Assembly: GCA_963210315.1 (NCBI GenBank)
Contig: OY723251.1
Coordinates: 1,798,001-1,862,000 of the forward strand
DNA length: 64,000 nucleotides
DNA from: Rhynchopus euleeides
Taxonomy: Eukaryota > Euglenozoa > Diplonemea > Diplonemida > Diplonemidae
Direction of reading: 5' to 3'
In this document: positions 45,735 through 55,675 of the stretch, one piece after another
Numbering within the stretch: the first letter of the stretch is position 1
Layout of the letters: every line of letters begins with the position of its first letter
Position numbers and translations under genes: made by a program
The notes under the pieces: generated by a model
Databases searched by the model: none
The model's input: the letters and a program-made list of their open reading frames with translations, nothing else
What the model was told of the DNA's origin: nothing

Positions 45735-46089
45735 GCACATAACACACCTGTGTGGTACGGGAAATGCTACGAGGAACGCGATGGACTCGGGACTGCTGCT
45801 GGCCTCTCTTGCTATGGTTTACTTATGTTTCGTGCTCCACCTGCTCCACCTCATTCTGCACTTCAGATGATCCACTTCACGTGGGTTACGGGGTTTGGGA
45901 CAACGATGATATGTTGTGTCCGACGACAAGGTAAGGTAAGCTCATCGAGGTACACCAAACCGGAGTTGTCAAATCAAAAAAAAAATATGGGGGGGGGTTT
46001 TTTCAAAGTGCAAGAGGTGGAGCCCGTTCAACAGGTGGAAGCGTCCAATGCAACACTCACAGCATAGAGGCCAAGTGTTTCTCGTAGTA
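45735..46089 (+). mobile_element. TTTT-flanked element B, internally deleted (355 bp)
   Basis: Has the same first ~245 bp and last 56 bp as element A, joined through a short A-rich/G-rich linker, with TTTT on both sides (45731-45734 shared with element A, and 46090-46093). The head-to-tail A-TTTT-B arrangement suggests integration of one copy exactly at the end of another. Confidence 0.78.
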
Positions 46090-46093
46090 TTTT

Positions 46094-47540
46094 TTTTGAG
46101 GCCACGAGCGTTCCATAAGTATGCCCCCCACCCCCGATGATATGTTATATATTTCTCGGGGGAGAAGAAGGAGAAGAAGAAGAAGAAGAAAATGCTGAAG
46201 ATTGCCTGATGCTTGCCCCCCACCCCTCCCCCACCCATCCCCCCCACCCATCCCCACACACCCAGTGTGACTGTTTGAACACTGCCCCGCCCCCCTTCCG
46301 ATACATCTTGTGAGGGATAGGGTATGTGTGAGGGACAGATGGAGCTACGCTCGCGATTTGTCGTCAAATTTGCGTCAGGAAGAGTATCGCGCACAGGCAG
46401 ATGGGCACGGAAGGTGTGTGGGGGGGGGGTACCGAAGCTTCTGGCATACCTCTGATTGCTTTGCAAACCCCCCACCTCTCCCGCCTCCTAGCTTGGGTTC
46501 TGAACCTCTGCTGCTCTCCGACGCCGCGAGTGCAGGTCCAACAGTCCAAACCATCGAGCACCCACGAACCTTCCTCAAGCGAAGCCGTGGCTGCCTTTCT
46601 CGGCAGAAAGTGAGATACCTTATACCGATCCATGCAGTCAACTGGCCTGCTCGACGTCTTTACCATTTTATATTGTTCCGCCCTTCGATCCGTATTCCTT
46701 TTTGTTTGCCACCACCCCGCTGCCAACCCACAACCCTCCCCCCCCCCCCCCCCCCCCCCCCCCCCCGCCCCCAGAGATCCGTGATCGCGGTTGCTGTTTC
46801 TGTCTTTCTCCAAGGGGTTCTTTAGTGCCACCCCCCTCCAACCCGCCCAGCCACCCCCACCACCCCATCCCCCACTCTCTTCAAAGAGAGTGGGGAGATG
46901 GGGTGGTGGGGGTAAAATTTCTCTGCCTTTTTTTTTCCAGCACACCTTTTCCTCCGTTCACCCTTTTGAACAACTTATGATTCCTGTTATTTTTCCCCCC
47001 CCATCTTTTTGGGATTCTGGAACACATCAGTTCAATCTCCGCAAAATACACGGTTATCGGTGACCTCGGGCTGCAAAGAGCAGGCGTGTGATATGCACCA
47101 GATGGCTGTGTCTATGGGTGCCGCAATGCCGTGTTACATGCAGTGGGTGATCCGGTAGGTCGTGTGAAGAGATAATGGGCTGTTGTGAACCGGTGGTCTG
47201 GTTTTGAGAGAACGAAATCATGTGTGGGCTGAGATGAACAGCGGTGCAATCAGGGGGTGGGTGGGTGGGGTCTTCGCCTCTGTGCAAGGCCTTTATTCAA
47301 ATCCCGCAAACGTACTGATTCCGAGCCGAGGAAAAAAACATCCCCTGGAGGATGACACAATCATGTCGTAAACCTGGACCTCGGTTGGATTCAAACGTAT
47401 TGGACCTTTTTCATGGTTCAGTGTGATTTGCTGTTTTCACTTGGCATTTATCGCGCCATGGTGGAGGTGCATTTGGGCATTTTTACCGTTATTTTTACCA
47501 GTATTATTTGGTCCAGTTGCACAAAACAAAAGATCCCCAG
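46094..47540. other. low-complexity intergenic region
   Basis: Contains a poly-C run of about 28 (46738-46765), a GAA-rich tract near 46170, and a near-perfect 64 bp hairpin (46851-46914; CCCCCACCACCCCATC pairing with GATGGGGTGGTGGGGG around a CTCTCTT/AAGAGAG core). No gene is supported. Confidence 0.5.
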
Positions 47541-47644
47541 GGGGGCCCTCGCTACGAGTCACTGTGAGTCACGAGTCGTCAGTTTTCAGCCAAACATGGC
47601 TGACTTCTCACTTTTTCTCACTCAGTCACACTTCGAGGGCCCCC
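47541..47644. mobile_element. 104 bp MITE, GGGGGCCCTCGCT subtype, CAG target duplication
   Basis: Inverted ends GGGGGCCCTCG and CGAGGGCCCCC with CAG on both sides. The interior GAGTCACTGTGAGTCACGAG is shared with the partial copy in the ankyrin-gene intron. The GTCAGTTTTCAGC segment is shared with the copy at 51969. Confidence 0.75.
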
Positions 47645-48530
47645 CAGCAATCCTTTTTCTTCTGACGGTTCGGAGTCATTACGTTTCCGGTAAATTTGAC
47701 CACGGCACCCGAGTCGCCGGCTCCCCACACAGAAAAAGAAAAGTTCAGTCGGGTCTTGACGAAACAAACACAAAAAAAAGATGCCAAAACAAAAAATGGC
47801 ACCGTGCTGCCAGAAAAAAGACTGGAACCAAAGTGGCCCCTCCCACAGGGAGCTGCTCGGAGCACAGCACGGGGGAAAAAATACAACAAAAAAAACGTTC
47901 AAATCGTTCAAAAAAAATAGGTTTGGGTGGGCAGATATGTCAGTGATCTGCGTGTGTGTGTGAGGCTTAGCGCAACACCTGCCATGTGTTGGAATCAGGC
48001 CGCGGCCCCCACCCCACCCCACCTGCCGAAAACCCCCTTTCGGCTCCCCAACAGTTTTACTGATTGCCGTACGGACGCCCACCGGACGCGGATGGATTAT
48101 GCACTGGCAGGTCCAGTCTCCGAGACTGGAACTGCCGGACGACTCTTGGAGAGGCGCACATACCCGAAGTGTGTGCTATGCCCCACCCACCCCTGAGAGA
48201 GATTCATAAATGGCACCACACACCGACCCCTCGCGAAGGGGAGAGGCAGGAGGGGGGGCACCACGTCCAGTTCTCCAACCCGCTGGTGCAGGCGAAGCAC
48301 GACGAGCTGGTTGCCGGGCCTGGGGGGGGATATCCGATCCACTCCAAACACCACACTACACCACACCACCGCACCGCACCGCACTCCCCTCCGGCAGGTT
48401 AACACCCCCCCCCCCCCCCCCCGCTCCCCACCCCACCCCCTCGCCACCTCGGGTGGGTCTATCTATTGTTTCCCCGCCCCTCCACCCCCCACCACCACCA
48501 CCACCACATCCCCACCTCTAACACGCCACC
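47645..48530. other. non-coding region upstream of the ankyrin gene
   Basis: A-rich to 47930, then C-rich and CCA-repeat sequence directly before the start codon. No promoter element can be named. Open frames here lack protein character. Confidence 0.4.
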
Positions 48531-51500
48531 ATGTCGCTTGACCTGCATGACTGCGCAAGGAGGGGTGATGTGATTCACCTTCAGCTCATCTTGTCGTCGA
48601 AGAGTGCTGGGGCGAATCAGAGGGAGCGGGGCACTCGTGCGACGTGCCTCCACTACGCAGTCCAGGAGCAGCACGTCGAGGTGGTGGAGGCGCTGCTGGG
48701 GTTCCGCGCGGATCCAAACCTCGCGGATAAGGACGCCCGCACCGCGCTGCACTGCGTTGTCAGCAAGCTCGCTGATCCCGATGCCTCCCTCACAATAGCA
48801 CAGATGCTGCTCGCCAGCGGGGCGGACCCAACCTTAAAGAGCAGAGACGGCGAGACGATCCTCCACCAGGCCTCCAGGGAGGGCAACCTCCCTCTGCTCA
48901 CCTTCCTCCTCAACGAGAGGAAGGGGGAGCTCGACCTGGACTGCCGGAACGATCGGGATGAGACGCCTCTGTTCTTCGCGGCGGGGAACTCCCACACCCA
49001 TGTGGTGCTCGATTTGCTGGAGAGGGGTGCGAATCCGAACATCCCGAACCAGAAGGGGCGGACCCCGCTTCATATGGCGCTGCGTTGGGCGAAGAGCGAC
49101 ACGAAGAAGATCATCGAGAAGGCGGCCGCCATGGCACCCAGCATCGAGCACGTCACCCTCCCCTCCGGGACAGTCATCCGCAGGGACCTCCTCCCGGAGT
49201 CCTTCGACGAGGTGATGTCAAAGCTCCGCACCCAGAAGGAGGCGACGTCCGACGTCCTCTCCCTCACACAGGCTGCCGGTTCCCCTCTGGAGGGCGCCTC
49301 CGTCTCGGAGCACAACGGGTCATTCGCTGCCCAGGTGCACCACCTGGGGGGCCAGCGCGGGAGGCAGCACCACCTCAGCGCCTCCCCTCTGCAGTCCCTC
49401 CCGGGCTATATCGAAGGGCAGTTCGGCAGTGCTGCTGGGAGCCCTGCGGCGCCACTCCCCCGGAGGGGGGATACGCGCGCCCAGGCGGCAGCCGCAGGGG
49501 CGAGGCCTGGTGGCGGGTCCCCCCACACCCACCAGCCCGGGCAGGGCGTGGAGTTCCCGGTGGAGGGTGGTGGTGGTGGTGGCGTGGGCGGTGCCTCCCC
49601 GGTTAACGCGCGCCGCCCGTCGAATTCGCCGCAGCACTTCACCCCTCTGGAGCAGCATGCCGCCTCCCGGAGGTGGGGTGCGGAGTTCGACCGCCTCGCG
49701 GATAAAGAGAGGATGCGTGTGGACCAACGCCTCCGGGGCCTCTTCTACGCAGGCCTCCAAAGGGCAAAGGAGAAGACAGACCGCGGTGATTCCGGGTGGG
49801 GGGAGGCGGACGTCAGCGGTGGTGGTGTTGGCGGTGGCGGCGGGGATGGCGCTGCGATGGTGGATGCATCGGCGTCGCATCTTGTGGTGGGGAGCCCCGG
49901 CGGGAGGGCGGCGACGCAGAAGGAGGAGGAGCTGGCGCGGCTGACGGGGGAGATCAAGGCGCTGAAGGAGGCGGGGTTCAAAGACCCCGCAAAGGAGATG
50001 CGGCGTCTGGAGAGGGACACCCGCAGGAAGGCCAGGGCGGAGCGGAAGGCGCAGCGGGACAAGGAGAGGGAGGAGGAGGATGGGTCGATGCACATCGACG
50101 ATCAGGTTATCGGGGAGCATTCGGCGGAGCTGCTGCAGGCGAATGTCGCGAATGTTATGCCTGCGGAGCTGGCGTTCACGCTGCGGAAGATCGTGCATCC
50201 CGACACGTCGGCGCACAGGTCGGGGCTGTTCGGTGTGATCAACGGCCTTGAAACCCGCCTCAAGTCTCTGTCAGGGATGTTCTGCGATCTGGAGAAGTAT
50301 GTATATCATCCCTTTAGTAAAGGGGGTCCTCGCTATGAGTCACTGTGAGTCACGAGTCGTCAGTTTTTAGTTAGACGCACACCGCCACCACCAAACCCTG
50401 CAGGCGGTGCGACCAGCTGAACTCCGTGCACTCGGTGCTGAAGCAGGAGGTGCGCAGTGGGAGGCGCAGGCAGGGGGGGCCCGCGTCACCAACTGCTGGC
50501 GGAAGGGGGAACCAGGGACCGGTCGACATCTCCGCCCTGCCGCGCAAAGTATGGCCTTGTTGCCGCGGGGTCGTGTGTGCATCCCCTGTGTGCCTGCAAT
50601 ACAGTGGATACAGCACCAGAGATCGCTCGGTGCGTTCTACACCCGACTAAAGGTGAATATGCGTGTGTGGGGGTGGGTCTGTGGTTGGTAGCATCTGGCC
50701 CCAGTGATGGACCCCGGCCCCAGTCCTCTGTCACCGGTTTGTTGTCGAATATGCGCGAGAACTTGCCCCATACATCGGAGGGCTTCGGCCTTGAATTGTC
50801 CTGGGCGGGTATGTCCTTGTCCGCGGCGATCTCTATCTTCGTCCGGGGGTGGTGGTTCTCGATGACCGTCATCGCCCCGTCAAGCTCGGTGCAGCGAATA
50901 CCCTCGCCCTGGCACGGGTAACGTGTTTCTTCCCGAACTTTACCTTCATACAGCGGTCCAGGAAGTTCATTATTCCACTGTTCACCCAAATGGGAAGTAT
51001 CCCTGAGTGGGAGCGATGAAGGGCAGTGTCGGATGGCGGTGCACGATAGCAGATGGATTCTGCCAGCGTCAGTGCCGTCACCGGCATTGACGCTGGGACA
51101 CGCGGAAGGTGTTTTTGAAATCCTCTGTCACGGACTGTGTGGTCAGGCGTCAGCTCCCTTGATCTCAAGGGGGAGGGAACCCGCGATCCAACCAGAACAG
51201 TCAGGAGTGGGAGAAACCTGTCGATCTGATGCTCCTCCTGCTGCTGGTCCACGGAATCTCCACGCTTTCTTTTTCAACACCCGTTCGTCATTCATTTTAT
51301 TCCCTCCATCAGCGAATCCGGCAGTGACAGAACCCCCGCATTTGTCCCAAACATGCCCATAATAAGAACACGTTCGGTTGGCAGGAATTCCAACACTAGG
51401 ATCCTTGCGAGAATGGCTATCAATATCATACCCTCCACCCACCCACCCACCCACCTACCGATCTGCAGGACCAGCGCATCATCTCGGAGTTCGAGTCGCG

Positions 51501-51687
51501 CATCGACGTGCTGGAGAAACGGGCGAAGCGCGAGGTGAAGAAGCGGCGCACCGAGGCCAAGCTCGCGGGTCACAACTCGACCTTCACGCTGTGGCTGTTG
51601 CGCGTGTTTCTACTGGTCATTATTGTCACATACTTCTGGCTGGAGAGTGCCGTCACAGACCTGCTCCCCCCACCTGTCTGGACATAG
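48531..51687 (+). CDS. tail-anchored ankyrin-repeat coiled-coil protein (3 exons, 676 aa)
   Basis: Exons 48531-50296, 50404-50449 and 51469-51687 join in frame (2031 nt). Intron 1 (107 nt) is GTATGT..CAG, phase 2. Intron 2 (1019 nt) is GTGCGC..CAG, phase 0. The start is in a strong GCCACCATG context. Residues 1-205 form about six ankyrin repeats (for example GRTPLHMALRWA, GANPNIPN). Residues 310-460 are Gly/Ser/Pro-rich linker. Residues 470-540 are a charged likely coiled coil. A second coiled coil spans both splice joins (about 570-635). Residues 643-661 are hydrophobic (LWLLRVFLLVIIVTYFW), with only 15 residues after, so this is a C-terminal tail anchor. Ankyrin repeats bind proteins, so a membrane-tethered adaptor facing the cytosol is inferred. 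If intron 1 is not removed, the protein ends at 50348 and loses the anchor. Intron 1 holds a partial MITE. Confidence 0.85.
50322..50370 (+). mobile_element. partial MITE in intron 1 of the ankyrin gene
   Basis: GGGGGTCCTCGCTATGAGTC and the following GTGAGTCACGAGTCGTCAG match the left half of the MITE at 47541. The right inverted end is missing. It makes up nearly half of the 107 nt intron. Confidence 0.7.
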
Positions 51688-51832
51688 TTGGATGTCCCTA
51701 CGGAGGATCCCAGTTCGGCACACTGGGATGGGCGAGGCATTGAAAAATGCGAGTAGGGGGCACCCGGCGACTCTTCTTCTTACAAGCTGCCCGGCTGCCC
51801 CGTGTATTTCTGTAAGATTTGATAATTCTCTT

Positions 51833-51891
51833 GGTGGATGCAAAATCATCTGAAAGGAAGACTCGAGAGACTGCTGCTGTATTTTTGTTGC
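51833..51891 (+). repeat. 3' end of a TTTT-flanked element
   Basis: GGTGGATGCAAAATCATCTG through GAGACTGCTGCTGTA, followed by TTTT. It is almost identical to the end of the insertion at 4166-4920. It lies about 145 bp after the ankyrin stop codon and may fall in the 3' untranslated region. The matching 5' end was not found. Confidence 0.65.
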
Positions 51892-51968
51892 CGTTCTTCA
51901 GACCTTCTATCCCCGTCTGAGTCAACTCCCCCCCACCTCCACCTCTGCTGTATTCCCTTAGAGTCTTA

Positions 51969-52076
51969 GGGGGTCTTCGCTGGCCGTTATCCTTCGTCAA
52001 TCTCCGTCAGTTTTCAGCTATTTCAACAGGAAAGTCACCAAAATGCACTGACGGTCACCCCGTAGCGAAGACCCCC
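51969..52076. mobile_element. 108 bp MITE, GGGGGTCTTCGCT ends, TTA target duplication
   Basis: Inverted ends GGGGGTCTTCGCT and AGCGAAGACCCCC, flanked by TTA on each side (51966-51968 and 52077-52079). Same size and ends as the copy at 21118-21225, in opposite internal orientation. Confidence 0.88.
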
Positions 52077-52508
52077 TTATGAATCAAATCCCCCCCCCCC
52101 CCCCGGCATATGAAAGTGTATTCGTACTGTAAAACAGAAGCAGAAGGGATGTGGCCCTACTGCACTGCAGGTTGTATTTTATAAGTTAGGCCACCCCCTT
52201 CAGCTGAGGGTATTGTCCCACCTCCCCCACCACCCACCACCACCACCACATCCCCTGCCCACCCCCTCCCCCCCCCCCAACCCGACGCGAATCAAACGTC
52301 TGGGCAATGCGTTTCCTCCAACACACACCCAGCCCAACCCAACCCACCTGCTGCCCTCCCCCCCGACAGCCCACCCTCCCCCCCACATAGGAAGAGGGCC
52401 ACGGGAGGGGCAGCGTGACCCCTCCCCCACACGGGGGCCCCCTCGGGCGGACACACTTTTATTGCCATAACTGACTCCCCCCCACCTGCCGATCTCTTCT
52501 CCCCCACC
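52077..52508. other. intergenic region before the BTB gene
   Basis: C-rich, with CCA/CCACC repeats running to the start codon, as before the ankyrin gene. This C-rich leader may be a feature of host gene starts. No defined promoter is visible. Confidence 0.4.
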
Positions 52509-54449
52509 ATGACGGAGCTCCGCTGGGGCTGGGAGTACACCCTGCAGATGGACCTCTGGAAGGCGCGCCACCACTTCTTTCAATCCGACGTGGTGCTGCG
52601 GTTCCAGGGCCAGCGGTACCCCAGCCACCGCCTCCTCCTCTGCATACGATCTCTGCCCTTCGCGCAGCTGCTGGAGCAGGCGGGGGGCACCGGGGAAGTT
52701 GACGTTACACAACTCTTCTCCGAACTCGCTCCTCTGCCATTCCCCTGCGACCCGCAGGCCGCCTTCAACGCCGTGCTGGAGTTCATATCAACAGACTGGC
52801 TTGTGGAGACATCTATTGAGACCGCGCTCCTCCTCTGCCAGATGGCAAAAATCCTCCAGATGCCCTTTCTGTTTGGGTTAGTTTCTGCACGTCTCCTCAC
52901 CCTCTGCGAGGATGACCTTGAAAAATGGCCCCTCGTGGCAAACGCCTTATGGGTGCCACAACACACCGACCTGGCCCGCATGCTGGTGGACCACGAATCG
53001 CTCGGGAGTGAGAAGGGGGCTGCTGCAGACCAAACCCCTTTGGCAGAACCCCTCCCGTTTGACTCCGCCTTCCCCCTGGCGCGCCTCCACATCGCAGAAG
53101 TGTTGGGGTCGAAGCATCTGAGGCACCTCGGGTTGGAATCACTCTGCTCGCTGCTCGGGTCCGATTTCCCGGAGTGCGGGCTGGCGCCAGAGCACCTCGA
53201 GCACCTCCTCCTCCAGGGAACTTTAAGATGGGTCAAAGCACACCCAGGCCATGCCCACGTCCTATCTCTGGTGAAAATGCCCCTCCTCCCTGCAGGCGCG
53301 TTGCAAGCGGAGCTCTCAGCAGTCGGGCCGGAGCCCCTATCAATCCCGACGGATCTCCTGGAAGAGGCAGCGCGTGCCCCGGTAATGCCTCTACCTGAGC
53401 AGCTCGTGGTGGCGTCGGGGGATGTGGCGAAGGACCCTGGGTCCGTGCTATGGAGGATGGTGCAGCGCGTGACAGCGCAGCGCGCGTCAGGGGGTGCGGC
53501 GCAAAGCAGTGGGGAGCGGGAGCTGAGAGGGGGAGGCGGGCGAGGCGCCCTGGTGGCCCGCAGGGGTGGCGGCGGCGGGGCGGAGGGCAAAGGTGGGGCT
53601 GTGGTGGTGGGGGCGGCGGCGGCGGCGCAGCCGCCGGCGGATCCCCCGCGGCACCGCAGCCGTGATGCGTCGCGGAGCAGCAGCGGCGGTCGCAACACGC
53701 TCCCGGGGGGTGGTGGTGGTGGTGGTGGTGGCCGGCGTGGGAGTGATGGCGTGCGGTCCAATTCCGGTGGTGGTGGTGGGGGTGGTGGTGGTGTGCTCCG
53801 CCCCAGCACCCGGGTGAGCGCTGTGGATCGGGTGGAGGGGGGAGGTGGAGGAGGAGGCGGTGGCGGTGGCGTGCCACAGCGGGCATCCGACTACGATTTG
53901 GGGGATATACCTGAGACTGTTCTGCAGAATGACGGGAAGCCGCCGGTGCAGTTCCACGAGTATGCTGGCGTTGTTGTTGTTGTGTGCTCAGCAAAAAAAG
54001 TAGTGCCTTTGAGGGGGTTCGTGATGGGGAGTGGGGGTGCATCGTTGGATATCTGATCTTTGCGCAACCACTCACTGATCTCCCCTCGCCACTCTCTGGG
54101 GTGGCGGCAGGAGTTGTAAATATGTCCTGATGTACAGCACAGCCTCCAACAACACACACATGCCACCCCCTCCACCCGCAGGTACCGTCATCTGGTGTCC
54201 CGGAATCCGACTGTCAACCTCAGCACGATGATGTGGGAGACGAGTCTCCGTCCGAAGGGGGGCGGGTCTTCCATCAGTGGGAGTGTGTCACACGAGGCGG
54301 CGATGCAAGGAGGGTCAGCATCGCTGCGGGATAAGTCGTCAGGATCGAGAAGCCAGACGTCGCGTATGGCCAGCAGTGGTGGAGGCAAGGCGAAGCAGCG
54401 GACCGCGAGCACTGCAGGGCGCGACCCTTTGGCACGGCAATGGCGCTGA
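52509..54449 (+). CDS. BTB/POZ-domain protein (2 exons, 572 aa)
   Basis: Exons 52509-53959 and 54182-54449 (1719 nt). The 222 nt intron is GTATGC..CAG, phase 2, and joins QFHE to YRHLVSRNPTVNLSTMMWE. Unspliced reading would stop at 54056 after a low-complexity Val run. Residues 20-135 are a BTB/POZ fold: SDVVLRFQGQRYPSHRLLL, then AVLEFISTDW and LLLCQMAKILQMPFL. Residues 140-280 are helical and BACK-like in position. Residues 330-470 are a Gly/Ser/Arg-rich linker (GGT-repeat DNA). The C-terminus is basic and Ser-rich. BTB domains dimerise and often recruit Cullin-3. No Kelch or MATH domain is present, so an E3-adaptor role is only a possibility. The start is in CACCATGACGG context. Confidence 0.82.
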
Positions 54450-55675
54450 GAAGAAGGTAGCGGTGATGCAAAAAAATCGAAGAACGTTTTGAAGACACAA
54501 CTCTGACACTCAGTGCGGGAAAGGAGGAAAAGAGTGCCGCTCTGTGTCAAGGCAACTAGCAGGCAGCGCTTTTTTTTTTGGCAACATCACACGACCTCCT
54601 CATCAGGCTGGTGGGAGGTTGCCTTCGTTTCCCCCTGGATTCGGCGCACAAACAACGGCCTGTATTTTACGCGAAACAGCCTTGCTTGTGACAGTAAACA
54701 CTGGGCTGTTTGGCAGCGTGCAGTGCAACACTCATTATTCCAAAAAGCAGGTGCCATTGGTTGCCGGCGCAAGCCCTCTGGGGTGATGTGTGGGAAGGGG
54801 GGGGGACCTCCGCTCCAAATGATGGATCATCCATTCAGTTTCATAGAGATTCTTCTTCGGCACAACGTGTGGGTCACTGGGCAAGGGAGAGGGGTGGCAT
54901 ACGTAGAGCCACGCCCAAACAGAGTGGCGGGGCGGGAGGGGGTCAAATTACGGTTAACTTGCAGAGAGTGCCGCGTCCTGCTAGATACGGTGGTGTCTGG
55001 GGTTGCCTGAACCCACCGGGTCCTCAAGAGCCACACCTGTTTCAATCTGTTTCCGCCTGGGTATAGCAGAGACCCCCAAGCGGGAGGCCCGTGCGAAGCT
55101 TGTTGAACGCTTTGAGCGACTCTTGTTTACCTCCCCCACCCCCACCCCCACCACCCGTGCCCCTCCAAGCCAATCTGTCCCCCGGGGGAAAAGAACCCTC
55201 GTCCCACCCCACCCCCCACCCCTCTCTCCCTCATAGTAGATAGATGTGGTTTTCCGTTGGGGCGCGCACCAGCGGAGTGGCCAAATATAGATGTCCCACC
55301 CCCCCCACCCCCCGCCCCTTCGCCGTGAAGGGCCGGGTATCATCGGTGCAGGGGGGTGAGCACGGGGGAGGGTGGTCGGAGTTTGGCGCGCGGGGTCTGT
55401 GGTATTAATCCCCCCCTTCACCCCTCACCCTCCCCACCTCCCGCCCTACAGCGGGACCCCAGCGCAGCATGTTTTGCCGTTATCACACTGCCATTCAGCT
55501 CTGCCAAACGTGCTCCACACATCACCCCCTTCATCAGGCGTGGGTTTGTCAGTGTGTGTGGAAGGAAAATCAACGCACACTGCGGCGCGTGTTGGTGCAC
55601 ACTTTGCTGACAGAAGCCCCTCTCCCCACCCCTGCTGGTCGACCTGACTCCTCTGCGTCAGACGCATGCTTCGAT
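54450..55675. other. intergenic region before the first cyclase gene
   Basis: No gene is supported. A pyrimidine tract ending in CCCTACAG at about 55452 resembles a 3' splice site, and the cyclase frame is open from just after it (first ATG 55469). A short upstream exon or spliced leader exon is therefore possible. Confidence 0.4.

Noticed and set aside
41371..46093. LTR retrotransposon interpretation of the repeated ends
   Set aside because: The first copy lacks the 3' part directly after its 5' part, so the repeats are not two complete LTRs. No gag-pol is inside.
47280..47310. TTCAAATCCCGC, resembling a tRNA B box
   Set aside because: No matching A box, acceptor stem or anticodon loop could be folded around it.
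52580..53809. 409-codon antisense open frame over the BTB gene
   Set aside because: Pro/Arg/Ser-rich shadow of the Gly-rich coding strand, with no independent start context or domain.
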